Of a stretch of DNA of 64,000 bases, positions 1 to 9,040 are shown one piece after another. Within the stretch, counting starts at the first letter, position 1; each line of letters starts with the position of its first letter. Source of the stretch: Paenibacillus sp. J31TS4 (GTDB lineage Bacteria; Bacillota; Bacilli; Paenibacillales; NBRC-103111). The stretch lies in the NCBI RefSeq assembly GCF_018403265.1, contig NZ_BOSI01000006.1:62001-126000 (forward strand), given 5' to 3'. A program made the position numbers and the translations under genes. The notes below the pieces were generated by a model that was not told the DNA's origin, ran no database searches, and worked only from the letters and a program-made list of their open reading frames with translations.

Positions 1-45
1 GGATCGACGAGTAGCAACGATACGTTTTGGATAGGAGTGGACAGT

Positions 46-2097
46 TTGATTCATTGGTACACACGCTGGAACCGAAAAGCGTCCAGACTGCTGTGGTGGC
101 TCGTCATCGTAGCCCTGCTGGCTTCGCTGCCGCTCGCCTACGAGCGGGTTCGCACGGAGACCTCGGCGAAGCATGTCGAATTTGTTTTTGATTACAGGGA
201 TTTGCTGGATATCTCCGAGTTCAAGCCAAACCCGCAGCAATACATCGATCAGCAGCTGGATGCGATGAAAAAAGCCGGCGTCCAGTCGATGGCCGTTTAT
301 GAGAGCACGTTGAACGAGCTTCGACAGGCCAAGCGGATCGATCTGTACTCTTCCCGGGAGATTGCCGTCTTCGACCAGAAGCCGGCCCCGCCCGGCGAGA
401 ATGCCACGTATGTTTTGTTTGCCGACTCGCAGGCCCAGCAGCGTCTTGCGCCGATCATCGAGCGGGCGTTCCAAAAATACCAGATCAAAACCGAGCCTTG
501 GTCGTACGGCGGCCGTCAGGGGCTGAAGCTCGCCGTTCCGCCGGAGGAAGCTTCTCTGAAGGTGCTGGATCCGGATCCGTTCGCGCTGGAACAGATCAAG
601 CAGAAGGGGCTGCGCGTAGTGGCCCGGCTGTCCAACCGCAGCCTCCCCTTCTCGGAGGCCGATATGGACCGGGTGCTGTCCGCCTACAAGCAGGCGGGAG
701 CGAGAACCGTTATTTTTGAAGGAGAGGCGGTTCCGGGCTATGACGGCAAGGAAAACTCCGACTCTCTCAAGACAATGGCGGGTCTTCTGAACAAATACCA
801 GATGACACTGGCCAATATCGAACTGCTTAAAGCTCCGCAAAAGGGCTTCAATACCCTTGCCAAAGAGCTCAAATACCGGGTGATTCGGCTGCATTCGTTC
901 ACGGAAGCGGAAGCGGACAAGCTGACCGGCAATTTAACCGAGCAGGAAATGAAGGACAAGGTGCAGGCGACCTCAGACCGGTTCGTCCTGGCCGTCAAGG
1001 ACCGGAACATTCGGATGGTATTCCTGAACGCTAGGCCATCCAAAAATCCGGAGAAGGCAAGCTATACCGATCCGGTCGACCAGGTCCTCGCGAGCCTGAA
1101 CGGCGAGGACGGCGCTATTCCGCGCATCAAGAAGGCAGGGTACTCATCTGCTCCGGCAGAAGCATTCGCCATCTACCAGTCGTCCTGGCAAAAGTTCCTC
1201 AAGCCGATTACGGTGGCAGGCGCGGTGGCGCTCGTCGCCCTCACCATCGGTGCGTTTCTGCCGTGGGCAACGCTCGGCAGCTTTGCCATCGGGCTCGTCG
1301 GCTCGGCCGGCCTGTATCTGGTCGCCAACAGCCTGCTTCTGAAGATGATCGCCCTCGGGGCGGCCATCTGTGCACCGACAATCGCTACGATTCTCGCAAT
1401 TCAGCGGGCGCGCCGGCGCTCGGCGGCACAGGAACGCCTGTCTCCGATCGGCTTCACGGTCAATCTGTTCGTGCGGACCGTCGGGATTACGTTGATCGGC
1501 GTCGTGTTCGTCATCGCCCTGCTGAACAATGTTATTTACAGCCTGGTGATCGACCAGTTCCGGGGAGTCAGCCTACTTCACCTCGCCCCGATACTATTGG
1601 TGGGACTCTATCTGGTGCTGTTCAGCGAGGGACTCAGCGGCCGTCAGATCGTGGACCGCGCCAAGACGCTGCTGTCCATGAATATCCGCGTGCTGTGGGT
1701 CGTGCTCGCCGCGATTTTTGCAGTTGCCATTATGTACTATCTGTCCCGCACAGGAAATGAGGGCCAAGCGTCGGCGTTCGAGAAGTTCTTCCGCTCGTTC
1801 CTTGAGAACACGCTGCGCGTCCGGCCGCGGTTCAAGGAATTCCTGATCGCCCATCCGCTGTTCCTTCTGGGGGGTTATCTGGCGGTGAAATATCGGCCGT
1901 CGGCCCTGTACCTGCTCGTCCTAGGTGTCATCGGCCAGTTGTCGATCGTCGATACGTTCTGTCACCTGCACACCCCGGTTGTCATTTCGGCGATCCGTGT
2001 CGGCTACGGCATTCTGTTCGGCGTCATCATCGGCTTGATCTACATCGGCATTTGGGAAATTCTCGTTAGGGGTTGGAAACGATGGGTACGCCTCTGA
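46..2097 (+). CDS. DUF5693 family polytopic membrane protein
   Basis: Membrane protein of about 683 residues with no assigned reaction. One hydrophobic segment lies near the N-terminus (about residues 15-33), followed by a soluble region of about 350 residues and then a cluster of transmembrane helices from about residue 385 to the end. This architecture and the position before csaB match the DUF5693 proteins of Paenibacillus; family assignment is from recognition. I place the start at TTG 46, because AGGAG at 33-37 sits 8 bases upstream; the in-frame GTG at 37 overlaps that site. The last 16 bases overlap csaB, so the two are probably co-transcribed and translationally coupled. An envelope or cell-wall-glycan role is inferred from context only. 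The promoter lies outside the window. Confidence 0.8.
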   Translation: MIHWYTRWNRKASRLLWWLVIVALLASLPLAYERVRTETSAKHVEFVFDYRDLLDISEFKPNPQQYIDQQLDAMKKAGVQSMAVYESTLNELRQAKRIDLYSSREIAVFDQKPAPPGENATYVLFADSQAQQRLAPIIERAFQKYQIKTEPWSYGGRQGLKLAVPPEEASLKVLDPDPFALEQIKQKGLRVVARLSNRSLPFSEADMDRVLSAYKQAGARTVIFEGEAVPGYDGKENSDSLKTMAGLLNKYQMTLANIELLKAPQKGFNTLAKELKYRVIRLHSFTEAEADKLTGNLTEQEMKDKVQATSDRFVLAVKDRNIRMVFLNARPSKNPEKASYTDPVDQVLASLNGEDGAIPRIKKAGYSSAPAEAFAIYQSSWQKFLKPITVAGAVALVALTIGAFLPWATLGSFAIGLVGSAGLYLVANSLLLKMIALGAAICAPTIATILAIQRARRRSAAQERLSPIGFTVNLFVRTVGITLIGVVFVIALLNNVIYSLVIDQFRGVSLLHLAPILLVGLYLVLFSEGLSGRQIVDRAKTLLSMNIRVLWVVLAAIFAVAIMYYLSRTGNEGQASAFEKFFRSFLENTLRVRPRFKEFLIAHPLFLLGGYLAVKYRPSALYLLVLGVIGQLSIVDTFCHLHTPVVISAIRVGYGILFGVIIGLIYIGIWEILVRGWKRWVRL

Positions 2098-3182
2098 AGC
2101 GCATTGTGCTGTCCGGTTATTACGGCTTCAAAAACAGCGGCGACGAAGCGGTGCTGCAGTCGATTCTCCTTGCTCTCGAAAGCGAGGGCAAGCGGCAGGG
2201 CGTAACGATCGAGCCTATCGTGCTGTCGATAGATCCGGCCTGGACGGAGCGGATGTACGGCGTCCGGGCCGCTCATCGGATGAAGCCCGGCGCAGTCTGG
2301 CAGGCGATTCGCTCAAGCGACGGCTTGATCAGCGGGGGCGGCAGCCTGCTCCAGGATGCGACGGGGAGCAAGACGATCCCGTATTACCTGGCCATCCTGA
2401 AGCTCGCCCAGTGGCTGCGGAAGCCGACTTACATTTACTCCCAAGGCATTGGGCCGGTGAACCGCCGTCAGTTTGATTCGTGGATTGCCGGGGTGTTCCG
2501 TGAATGCCGCTATGTGTCGGTACGCGATGCCGAATCGGCGCAGCTGCTGAAGAAGATGGGGCTCCAGGGAGTGCCGGTCGAGGTGGTGCCGGATCCGGTC
2601 ATGGGGCTTCCCCTTCGCAGCGAGTCGGAAGACAGTAAGAAGAGCCGCCCGGTCGTCGGCGTATCCGTCCGCTACTGGAAGGAGGACCGGAGCGATCTGC
2701 AGCGAGTGGCGGCCTGGCTCCAAGAGCTGGAGAGAAGCAGGGATGTCGAGATCCGCTTCCTGCCGTTCCACCTGCCGTCCGACCGGACGGCCTCGGAGGA
2801 GACGATCCGGTTCATGGGTGCGGAAGGCAAGGAGAACGTCGGGATTGCCGAGGATGTACATCATCCTCAGGATATGCTGGCGGAGGTGAGCCGCTGCGAC
2901 CTCATGATCGGCATGAGGCTTCACTCGCTGATCTATGCCGCCTCTCAGTACGTACCGGTCATGGGCATCTCGTATGACCCCAAAATCGACCAGTTTCTCC
3001 AGAGGCTCGGGCTGAAGCCGGCGGGAACGACAGAGACGCTGGATAGCTCGGCGGCAGCGCGGGAATCGATCCGTCTGCTGCAAAACCGGGAGCAATGGGT
3101 AGAGGAGAAGCGCAGCTTCATCGACAGCCTGAAGCAGGAAGCGCATCAGCCGGCCAAGCAGATCGTCGCTTCCCTGCTGTAG
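2082..3182 (+). CDS. csaB: Polysaccharide pyruvyl transferase CsaB
   Basis: Transfers a pyruvate ketal group onto the secondary cell wall polysaccharide; in Bacillus anthracis and Paenibacillus alvei this modification anchors SLH-domain proteins. About 366 residues, typical for CsaB. The N-terminus SGYYGFKNSGDEAVLQS is the family opening motif, SGGGSLLQD (about residue 85) and GMRLHSLIYA (about residue 280) are the other conserved blocks of the pyruvyl transferase fold. ATG 2082 is chosen because AGGGG at 2068-2072 is correctly spaced; the in-frame TTG at 2073 lies too close to it. The presence of two SLH-domain proteins just downstream makes the S-layer anchoring role convincing. Confidence 0.95.
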   Translation: MGTPLKRIVLSGYYGFKNSGDEAVLQSILLALESEGKRQGVTIEPIVLSIDPAWTERMYGVRAAHRMKPGAVWQAIRSSDGLISGGGSLLQDATGSKTIPYYLAILKLAQWLRKPTYIYSQGIGPVNRRQFDSWIAGVFRECRYVSVRDAESAQLLKKMGLQGVPVEVVPDPVMGLPLRSESEDSKKSRPVVGVSVRYWKEDRSDLQRVAAWLQELERSRDVEIRFLPFHLPSDRTASEETIRFMGAEGKENVGIAEDVHHPQDMLAEVSRCDLMIGMRLHSLIYAASQYVPVMGISYDPKIDQFLQRLGLKPAGTTETLDSSAAARESIRLLQNREQWVEEKRSFIDSLKQEAHQPAKQIVASLL

Positions 3183-3193
3183 CGGGCAATCTG

Positions 3194-3226
3194 GCCCGGC
3201 ATGCGTAGGCTGCCGGGCTTCCTTGC
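3194..3226 (+). terminator. Probable terminator after csaB
   Basis: GCCCGGCA (3194-3201) pairs with TGCCGGGC (3211-3218) across a 9-base loop, 12 bases after the csaB stop. The tail is T/C-rich rather than a clean T run, so termination may be partial. Confidence 0.55.
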
Positions 3227-3302
3227 TTCCTGTTCTATCAATAAAAATAGCAATTCCCTATCGAAATTTAGTAGGAATAGGGGAAAATGCTAGAAAAAAA
3301 GG

Positions 3303-3330
3303 TTGAGTTAAGCCCCAAAACGGGTATAAT
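3303..3330 (+). promoter_or_regulatory. Sigma-A-type promoter of tagO
   Basis: TTGAGT (3303-3308), a 16-base spacer and a perfect TATAAT (3325-3330) lie 47 bases before the tagO start. An imperfect dyad, TTCCCTAT (3254-3261) with ATAGGGGAA (3277-3285), lies just upstream and could be an operator. Confidence 0.65.
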
Positions 3331-3376
3331 CTATTGCGTATGCAGCATCAGAGAGAAATAAGGGGTTGTTAAACTT

Positions 3377-4471
3377 ATGAATTGGTGGTTGTGCGTAATC
3401 GGACTGGTTGCCGCCTGCCTGCTTGCCGTCGTACTTACTCCGCTGGTTAAGAAACTGGCTTTTTGGGTCGGCGCCGTGGACATACCGAATCACCGTTCCG
3501 TCCACTCGAAGCCGATGGCCCGTCTTGGCGGACTGGCGATTTTCCTGGCCTTCGTAGGAGCTTATTTCATTATTGCCCCGGCCACACAAGACTATGACAT
3601 GCATGTCGCTTTAGGGATGCTCTTGGGAGGAACGATTATCGTTCTTGTCGGTGCCCTGGATGACCGGTTCGATTTGTCGCCGAAGGTGAAGCTGATCGGT
3701 CAAATTGCGGCGGCTGCCGTTGTCGTATCGTTCGGACTCAAAGTAGATTATCTTACGCTGCCGTTTGGCGATTCTATCGATTTGAACAATTGGGTCAGCA
3801 TCCCGATTACTATATTGTGGATCGTGGGCGTGACCAATGCGATTAACCTGATCGACGGACTGGACGGGCTCTCTGCCGGCGTATCCGGCATTGCGACCGC
3901 CACCATACTGGTTTTGGCCATCATGATGGGCAACGTCACGGTTATTCTGCTGAGCGTCGTGCTGCTCGGCAGCATTATCGGCTTTCTCTTCTATAACTTC
4001 CATCCGGCCAAGATCTTTATGGGAGATTCCGGCTCTCTATTTCTCGGCTTTAGTCTAGCGACACTATCTGTGCTAGGTTACAAGTCGGCGACCGTCGTTA
4101 CCTTCCTTGTCCCGATTGCGATTCTCGGTGTGCCGCTCGGCGATACGTTCATCGCGATCGTTCGGAGGAAACTGCACAGGAAACCGATTTTTACCGCGGA
4201 CAAGGGGCATCTGCACCATTGTCTGATGAGCCTCGGGTTCAGCATGAAGAAGACGGTTCTGATCATTTACGGGATTGCGACGCTCTTCGGAATATGTGCT
4301 GTTCTGCTCTCCCAGACGTCACAGTGGGGGACCATTGTCGTCACTGTTATCATTCTCTTAATTATGGAGGTAGGGGCAGAGGCGATAGGCATCATCAGCA
4401 AGAGCCGCAAGCCGGTGCTGCAGTTCATTCAGCGCACCATCGCCATGACCCGTTCCCGCGCATCCAAATAA
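3377..4471 (+). CDS. tagO: Undecaprenyl-phosphate GlcNAc-1-phosphate transferase (TagO/WecA type)
   Basis: Integral membrane enzyme that transfers GlcNAc-1-phosphate (or a related sugar phosphate) from a UDP-sugar to undecaprenyl phosphate, the first step of secondary wall polymer synthesis. 364 residues with about ten hydrophobic segments. Family motifs are visible: GALDDRFDLSPKVK (about residue 94), NAINLIDGLDGLSAG (about 156), IFMGDSGSLFLGF (about 214) and the histidine-rich GHLHHCLM (about 276). The position upstream of degS-degU matches tagO in B. subtilis. With csaB and the SLH proteins next door, the product here is more likely the pyruvylated polymer that anchors the S-layer than classical teichoic acid; that is inference. 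It has its own promoter and a strong terminator. Confidence 0.92.
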   Translation: MNWWLCVIGLVAACLLAVVLTPLVKKLAFWVGAVDIPNHRSVHSKPMARLGGLAIFLAFVGAYFIIAPATQDYDMHVALGMLLGGTIIVLVGALDDRFDLSPKVKLIGQIAAAAVVVSFGLKVDYLTLPFGDSIDLNNWVSIPITILWIVGVTNAINLIDGLDGLSAGVSGIATATILVLAIMMGNVTVILLSVVLLGSIIGFLFYNFHPAKIFMGDSGSLFLGFSLATLSVLGYKSATVVTFLVPIAILGVPLGDTFIAIVRRKLHRKPIFTADKGHLHHCLMSLGFSMKKTVLIIYGIATLFGICAVLLSQTSQWGTIVVTVIILLIMEVGAEAIGIISKSRKPVLQFIQRTIAMTRSRASK

Positions 4472-4483
4472 GGACAAGTCAAA

Positions 4484-4516
4484 GTCCTCTCCGTCTTGGA
4501 CGGAGAGGGCTTTTTT
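4484..4516 (+). terminator. Rho-independent terminator after tagO
   Basis: GTCCTCTCCGT (4484-4494) pairs with ACGGAGAGGGC (4500-4510), with one G-T wobble, and is followed by TTTTTT. A strong intrinsic terminator 12 bases after the stop codon. Confidence 0.92.
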
Positions 4517-4542
4517 GCTGTCTATAAACTCTTCCTAGATCC

Positions 4543-4599
4543 CTTGGTCGAATCGGCTTGGCAAGCTAACAATTTCTGGTCGGCAAGCCGATAACCAAG
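4543..4599 (+). promoter_or_regulatory. Large inverted repeat in the leader of the SLH protein gene
   Basis: CTTGGT (4543-4548) and ATCGGCTTG (4552-4560) pair with CAAGCCGAT (4584-4592) and ACCAAG (4594-4599). This gives a 15-bp interrupted stem around a 23-base loop, ending about 18 bases before the ribosome binding site. There is no T run after it, so it is not a terminator. It may be an mRNA-stabilising or regulatory stem-loop, or an operator. Confidence 0.45.
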
Positions 4600-4630
4600 A
4601 TAAAGACCAGTTTTTGAAGGAGGAACTCCC

Positions 4631-7600
4631 TTGAACACCAGAATGACCCGATGGACTAGCCTGCTGCTGGTTCTGGCGCTGCTGCTCAGCATGCTGCCCG
4701 CTATGTCCGCTACGGTCCAAGCCGCCACGCCCAATTATTTTATTCCTGACGACTCGGCGCTTGCGAGCAAGGCGAACCCTGCCAATCCGGAAACGTTGAC
4801 GAGAGCCGACGCCTATGTGGCGAACGGCAAAACGATGTCCATCAAAGGAACGTTCCAATACGTATCGGCCGATTCGCTGACGATCCGTGTGGAGCAGATG
4901 AAATATGAGAAATCGAAATGGGTCCCGGACCCGCAGCGGTTCTTCAATTCGACCGTCAATGCGGTATCGAGCAACCGGTTCGAGATTTCGAGCCTCGAAC
5001 TGTTCTCGGGCTTTAACAAGGTCACCATTACCGGCAAGCAGGGAAGCACGGAACGGTCGGATACGTTCTACGTGATCTACGACGACGTCCCGTACCTGCA
5101 ATCTCTCAAAGTAAGGGCCGACCAGAACGCTTCGATTCCGCTGAACGAAGGCACCAGTATCGTGCTCGAGAAGCCGGCTACCCAAGACCCGAACTATGTC
5201 ATGCAGATCTATCTGGATGGTGTAGCGAACAATACAAGCCAGGTTACGGTGAACGGCTCCAAGGCGAACGTTATGGAGGACGGGGCGTTCTTCGTTCCGC
5301 CGATCAGCGTCAAGCCTGGCAAAAACGAGATTCAGCTCGTGTTGCAGAACGGCTCCAATACCATTACCGTCAACCGTACGATCTACTATTACGATCCGAG
5401 CGAGCCTTTCTATTCCCTTGAGATCATGCACGGCTCCGACGGCAGCCAGAAGCTGCTCGGCAACATCCCGACGCTGACCGACCCGCAGACGACGGCCAGT
5501 CTCAAGGTCGGGATGATTCTGCCGTATCATGCGACTCCGTTTGACAGCTCGATCCCGGTCAGCGTCTTCGACCCGAACCAGCCGGGCAACAACCCGTCGC
5601 CGGTCGGCATCAACGGGGCGGTCAAGACGATCGACATTCCGAGCGAAGACGGCACGACCAATAAGTACAAGCTGGTCGAATTCCAGACCCATGCGTACAA
5701 CTTGACTACAACCGGCCTACCGGAAACGGGCCGCCAGTCAGTCACGCTGTCTCTCGATTACAACGGCGTTACCTATACGGGCACCAAGTCCTTTAACTAC
5801 TTGAGCGGACAGGTTCTGATCAAGAGCCTTTCGCTTGTCGAGAAGAACGGGTCTTCCTATCTCGTCACCCGGGATCTGAACAACAGCGAGGTTCTAAACT
5901 CTTCCTATTATATCCAGGTCGAAACCAATAAAGATTTCGATCCGGCCGTCTCCAAGCTGATCGGGGAGATTCTGCCCGCCGGTTCTCTGGAAGTCAGCTT
6001 TGTCGAGAAAATCGGAACGAACAAATATATCTATCAAATCACGAACTTTCCGAGCGGGGAGCAAAAGCTCCGCTTCCACATCGAGGGGTCGAACGCATTC
6101 GTCCAGGCGACGGTCAACTACGTCTCCAAGAACTATATTTACGTCGAGAACCTCTACGACGGACAGACGATTACCATTGACTCGCGCGAGACGAACCGGG
6201 CGATCAGCAACATCAAAGGCAAGCTGGTCGGTTTCGATGCGAAGCCGTTCGCCGAGTATTCGATCAACGGCAAGACGACTACGCTTGCCATTAACGACGA
6301 TTTCTCGTTCTACCTGCCGACGCTCTATGTCGACAACCAGCCCGGCAGCCTGAACTACGGGGAGAACCGTCTTCAATTCCGCGTGCGCTATACGGACAAC
6401 GAGGGCACCATCAGCCGCGATGTCGTGAAAGAAATCCGGTTGTACATCGTAGACGTGAACGCTTCGACGGTCGAGAACTTCACGCCGGTCATCATCCCGA
6501 GCGGCGGCCGTGCGCCGGTGGACGGGACGACCTGGAACGATAGCAGCAAGGTTTTCATCGATTCGCCGTTGATTCAATTCAAAAACAACAAGTTTACGAC
6601 AAGCGAGAAGAAGATCGACCTCGCCGTCAAAGCGGGTGGGGCGAACTACGTCAAGATTACGCAGGCGGGCACCACGCTATTCGAGTTCAAAACGATTGGA
6701 GACGGGGTAACCAATCCGTACGACGATTCGATTCCGTCCTACAGCTACCTCTCGTCGGGACAGCCGTCGGATCCCTTCCTCGGCTATGTCGTTAGCAACC
6801 CGTCCAATGTAGCGTACGATTATTACGGCAAGGCCCGGAACTTTGTCATCCGAATCAAGGATATCGATATTAGCAAGACCGGCTCGTATCCGTTCATGAT
6901 CGAGCTGAAGAATAAGGTCGGCGCGACGATCACCCAGCGGATTGAGGTCGTCCGCGAGGTGTCCGATTACCGGATTCTCGCTCCTCAGCCGACTGTCGGC
7001 AATCGGATCGTCGTGAACAAGAACTTCGTCCGCTTCGATATCGAGGCCGAAGGCGCGACCGGTGTGACTATCGGCGGAGAAAAGGCAGAGAAGCGGCCTG
7101 ACTTCAACGACCGGTTCGTCTATGAATATGTCGGACTGAAGCCTCAGAAGGACAACGCCATCAAGGTTACGATCAACCGGCCTAGCGGAGATTTGCAGGC
7201 CACGGTCAACGTGTTCTACGCGAACAGCACCGAAGTCGGCGCACAGTATATGGAGAAGCTCGGAACCAAGCACAGCATGTTCGACAAAGGTCTCGAGCTC
7301 ACCTTCCCGAAAGGGACGATGCTCAAGCGGGCTTACCCGTCCATGAACGGCGGCGTTCAGCAGTACTACAGCGACACGAAGCTGCTGTTCGGCCTGGCCG
7401 ATCCGGGAGACGGCGCCGTCGAGCGTCAGAACGATTACGGCAACCTGCTCGGCTACCAGACCGATCAGAGAACCGATGCGCGCACCGGGCAGCGGATCAT
7501 TCCGATTGAGCCCCGGCTGTCCATTCCGTTTACCAGCCAGCTGAACCGCGAGCGGTTCACGCCGATCTCCCAGGTTTATTGGATCCACGGAGGCGTAGGC

Positions 7601-8530
7601 GAGCTTGGAACGAAAAACACCGGCTACTTCAAGCCGGCTACGAACGGACTCAATCCGTATTCGGTAGAAGGAACCTTTACGCAATTCGAGCCGACGCGCA
7701 AGCTGGTTCCGACCAACCGCGGCGAGCTGAAGATCAAATACAACGAGTCCGTCGTAACCGACGCCGGTACCGTCGTGACCGTGTTCCATTTCAATGACCA
7801 AGGGCAATGGGTGAATATCGGCGGAGAAGTGGATACCAAGAACAATACGATCAAGGTTCCGTTTGACGACTTCGGTTATTACATGGTGGCCAAGCTGCGT
7901 TACGGCTTTGACGACGTAACCAATCATCCGTGGGCGCGCAATGTGCTCGAAGCGCTGTTTGCCAAGGGGATCATGCCGAATCTTCGTACCGAGGATTTCG
8001 GAACGGATGACTATACGACCCGCGGGGAGTTCGCGACGCTGCTCGTCAAGTCGATGAACATTCCGCTCAACTACGAAGGCAAGAATACGTTCTTCGATGT
8101 TCGTCCGGAAGACCAAGCAGGGGTGACATGGAATTACAAGTACATCGAGACCGCTGCGCGGGCAGGGATCGTGACGGGGCTCGACAACGGCTATTTCGGC
8201 GCCAAGGAGCGGCTGTCGCGCGAGCAGGCAGCGGCCATGATCTCGCGTGCGCTTAACTTGAAGACGTCCGTCAACGACGCCAAGCTGCTGGCCAGCTTGA
8301 CCAAGGCGTTCACCGATGCCGAAGATATCCAGTATTATGCGCTGCCGCTTGTCGAGGCCGTGTATAAGAAGGGGATCATGGTGGGTCTCGACAACCCGCC
8401 AAAGGAAGGCCAGAAGAAGCCGACCTTCCGTTTTGAGCCGAAATCCCCGCTGACCCGGGCCCAGGCCGGGCAGATCGCGGTGCGGCTGCTTCAGGATTCG
8501 ACAAAGATTTTTCCGTCAAATCTCAATTAA
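4631..8530 (+). CDS. Large secreted protein with three C-terminal SLH domains
   Basis: Exported surface protein of 1299 residues. The signal peptide has a basic start, a leucine-rich core and probable cleavage after SATVQA (about residue 31). Residues about 35-1080 look like a series of beta-sandwich (Ig-like) modules without a catalytic motif that I recognise. The C-terminus (about 1090-1299) holds three SLH repeats, recognisable by VTNHPWARNVLEALFAKGI, YIETAARAGIVTGLDNGYF and LPLVEAVYKKGIMVGLDN, each followed by the LTRAQAG-type helix. SLH domains bind pyruvylated wall polymer, which links this protein to csaB and tagO. The start is TTG 4631, with GAAGGAGGAA ending 6 bases upstream. A structural or adhesive role is possible; substrate and partners are unknown. 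Confidence 0.88.
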   Translation: MNTRMTRWTSLLLVLALLLSMLPAMSATVQAATPNYFIPDDSALASKANPANPETLTRADAYVANGKTMSIKGTFQYVSADSLTIRVEQMKYEKSKWVPDPQRFFNSTVNAVSSNRFEISSLELFSGFNKVTITGKQGSTERSDTFYVIYDDVPYLQSLKVRADQNASIPLNEGTSIVLEKPATQDPNYVMQIYLDGVANNTSQVTVNGSKANVMEDGAFFVPPISVKPGKNEIQLVLQNGSNTITVNRTIYYYDPSEPFYSLEIMHGSDGSQKLLGNIPTLTDPQTTASLKVGMILPYHATPFDSSIPVSVFDPNQPGNNPSPVGINGAVKTIDIPSEDGTTNKYKLVEFQTHAYNLTTTGLPETGRQSVTLSLDYNGVTYTGTKSFNYLSGQVLIKSLSLVEKNGSSYLVTRDLNNSEVLNSSYYIQVETNKDFDPAVSKLIGEILPAGSLEVSFVEKIGTNKYIYQITNFPSGEQKLRFHIEGSNAFVQATVNYVSKNYIYVENLYDGQTITIDSRETNRAISNIKGKLVGFDAKPFAEYSINGKTTTLAINDDFSFYLPTLYVDNQPGSLNYGENRLQFRVRYTDNEGTISRDVVKEIRLYIVDVNASTVENFTPVIIPSGGRAPVDGTTWNDSSKVFIDSPLIQFKNNKFTTSEKKIDLAVKAGGANYVKITQAGTTLFEFKTIGDGVTNPYDDSIPSYSYLSSGQPSDPFLGYVVSNPSNVAYDYYGKARNFVIRIKDIDISKTGSYPFMIELKNKVGATITQRIEVVREVSDYRILAPQPTVGNRIVVNKNFVRFDIEAEGATGVTIGGEKAEKRPDFNDRFVYEYVGLKPQKDNAIKVTINRPSGDLQATVNVFYANSTEVGAQYMEKLGTKHSMFDKGLELTFPKGTMLKRAYPSMNGGVQQYYSDTKLLFGLADPGDGAVERQNDYGNLLGYQTDQRTDARTGQRIIPIEPRLSIPFTSQLNRERFTPISQVYWIHGGVGELGTKNTGYFKPATNGLNPYSVEGTFTQFEPTRKLVPTNRGELKIKYNESVVTDAGTVVTVFHFNDQGQWVNIGGEVDTKNNTIKVPFDDFGYYMVAKLRYGFDDVTNHPWARNVLEALFAKGIMPNLRTEDFGTDDYTTRGEFATLLVKSMNIPLNYEGKNTFFDVRPEDQAGVTWNYKYIETAARAGIVTGLDNGYFGAKERLSREQAAAMISRALNLKTSVNDAKLLASLTKAFTDAEDIQYYALPLVEAVYKKGIMVGLDNPPKEGQKKPTFRFEPKSPLTRAQAGQIAVRLLQDSTKIFPSNLN

Positions 8531-8542
8531 CGACAGGTTTCA

Positions 8543-8578
8543 TAGAGTCCGTCCGATGCCGGACGGGCTCTACTTCTT
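8543..8578 (+). terminator. Hairpin terminator after the SLH protein gene
   Basis: TAGAGTCCGTCC (8543-8554) pairs with GGACGGGCTCTA (8561-8572), with one wobble, 13 bases after the stop. The tail CTTCTT is only moderately T-rich. Confidence 0.7.
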
Positions 8579-9037
8579 GGTAATAATTGCTGAATGACGG
8601 AGTAGAATATTCCTTGTATACTAAGATTTGCCTAGGAAGAAATAGGACGGGCCCGTCAAAGTGCGGGAGATCGCGTTCAGAAACCGGTAAAAAATCGCCG
8701 GAAATTTTTTTGCGGCACGCGCAACTTTTTCCGAGACGGGACGTTTAATACAGTGAGTCATCACAAACAGGCTCGACTCCTTGTCGACTGGTTATTTTTC
8801 TCAAAAATACTCTTTACGACAAAGAGGGTCCATTGTATAATGTTAAAGTGGCATTGAGTCTATTATTTCCCATGCTTCCTTAGTTTACTAGTTTCTGTGA
8901 CTCACATCAGGTTACAGACATCCATTTATAGAATGCCGCTCAACTTCGGAAAGGGGGTGAATCACTGAATGAGGGAAACGAGCTCCAACTATTCTAGACA
9001 ACGCACTCATGAAATTCGAGGAGGAGAAAAAAAGGTT
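8573..9037 (+). other. Long upstream region of the S-layer gene
   Basis: About 465 bases without an independent gene, between the previous terminator and the S-layer signal peptide start. It holds the promoter at 8813-8841, a leader of roughly 190 bases, two Shine-Dalgarno sites, and A/T-rich runs around 8687-8711 that form a small AT hairpin. TCTGTGA (about 8894) and TTACAGA (about 8914) could pair in the leader. A long leader is common for S-layer mRNAs and is usually linked to mRNA stability. Confidence 0.6.
8813..8841 (+). promoter_or_regulatory. Sigma-A-type promoter of the S-layer gene
   Basis: TTTACG (8813-8818), a 17-base spacer and a perfect TATAAT (8836-8841) predict a start near 8848. 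Weaker -10-like elements lie further upstream, so additional promoters are possible, as in other S-layer genes. Confidence 0.7.
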
Positions 9038-9040
9038 ATG
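8950..9040 (+). promoter_or_regulatory. Tandem in-frame translation starts of the S-layer gene
   Basis: Two complete initiation sites share one frame. AAGGGGGTGA (8951-8960) precedes ATG 8969 by 8 bases, and GAGGAGGAG (9018-9026) precedes ATG 9038 by 11 bases. The upstream start would add 23 mostly polar residues (MRETSSNYSRQR and so on) in front of the signal peptide. Dual translation starts are known for the Brevibacillus brevis cell wall protein operon. Confidence 0.65.

Noticed and set aside
8969-9037. Upstream ATG 8969 as the sole S-layer start
   Set aside because: It would place a polar, charged stretch before the signal peptide; ATG 9038 gives a classical signal peptide with its own ribosome binding site, so 8969 is kept as an additional start.
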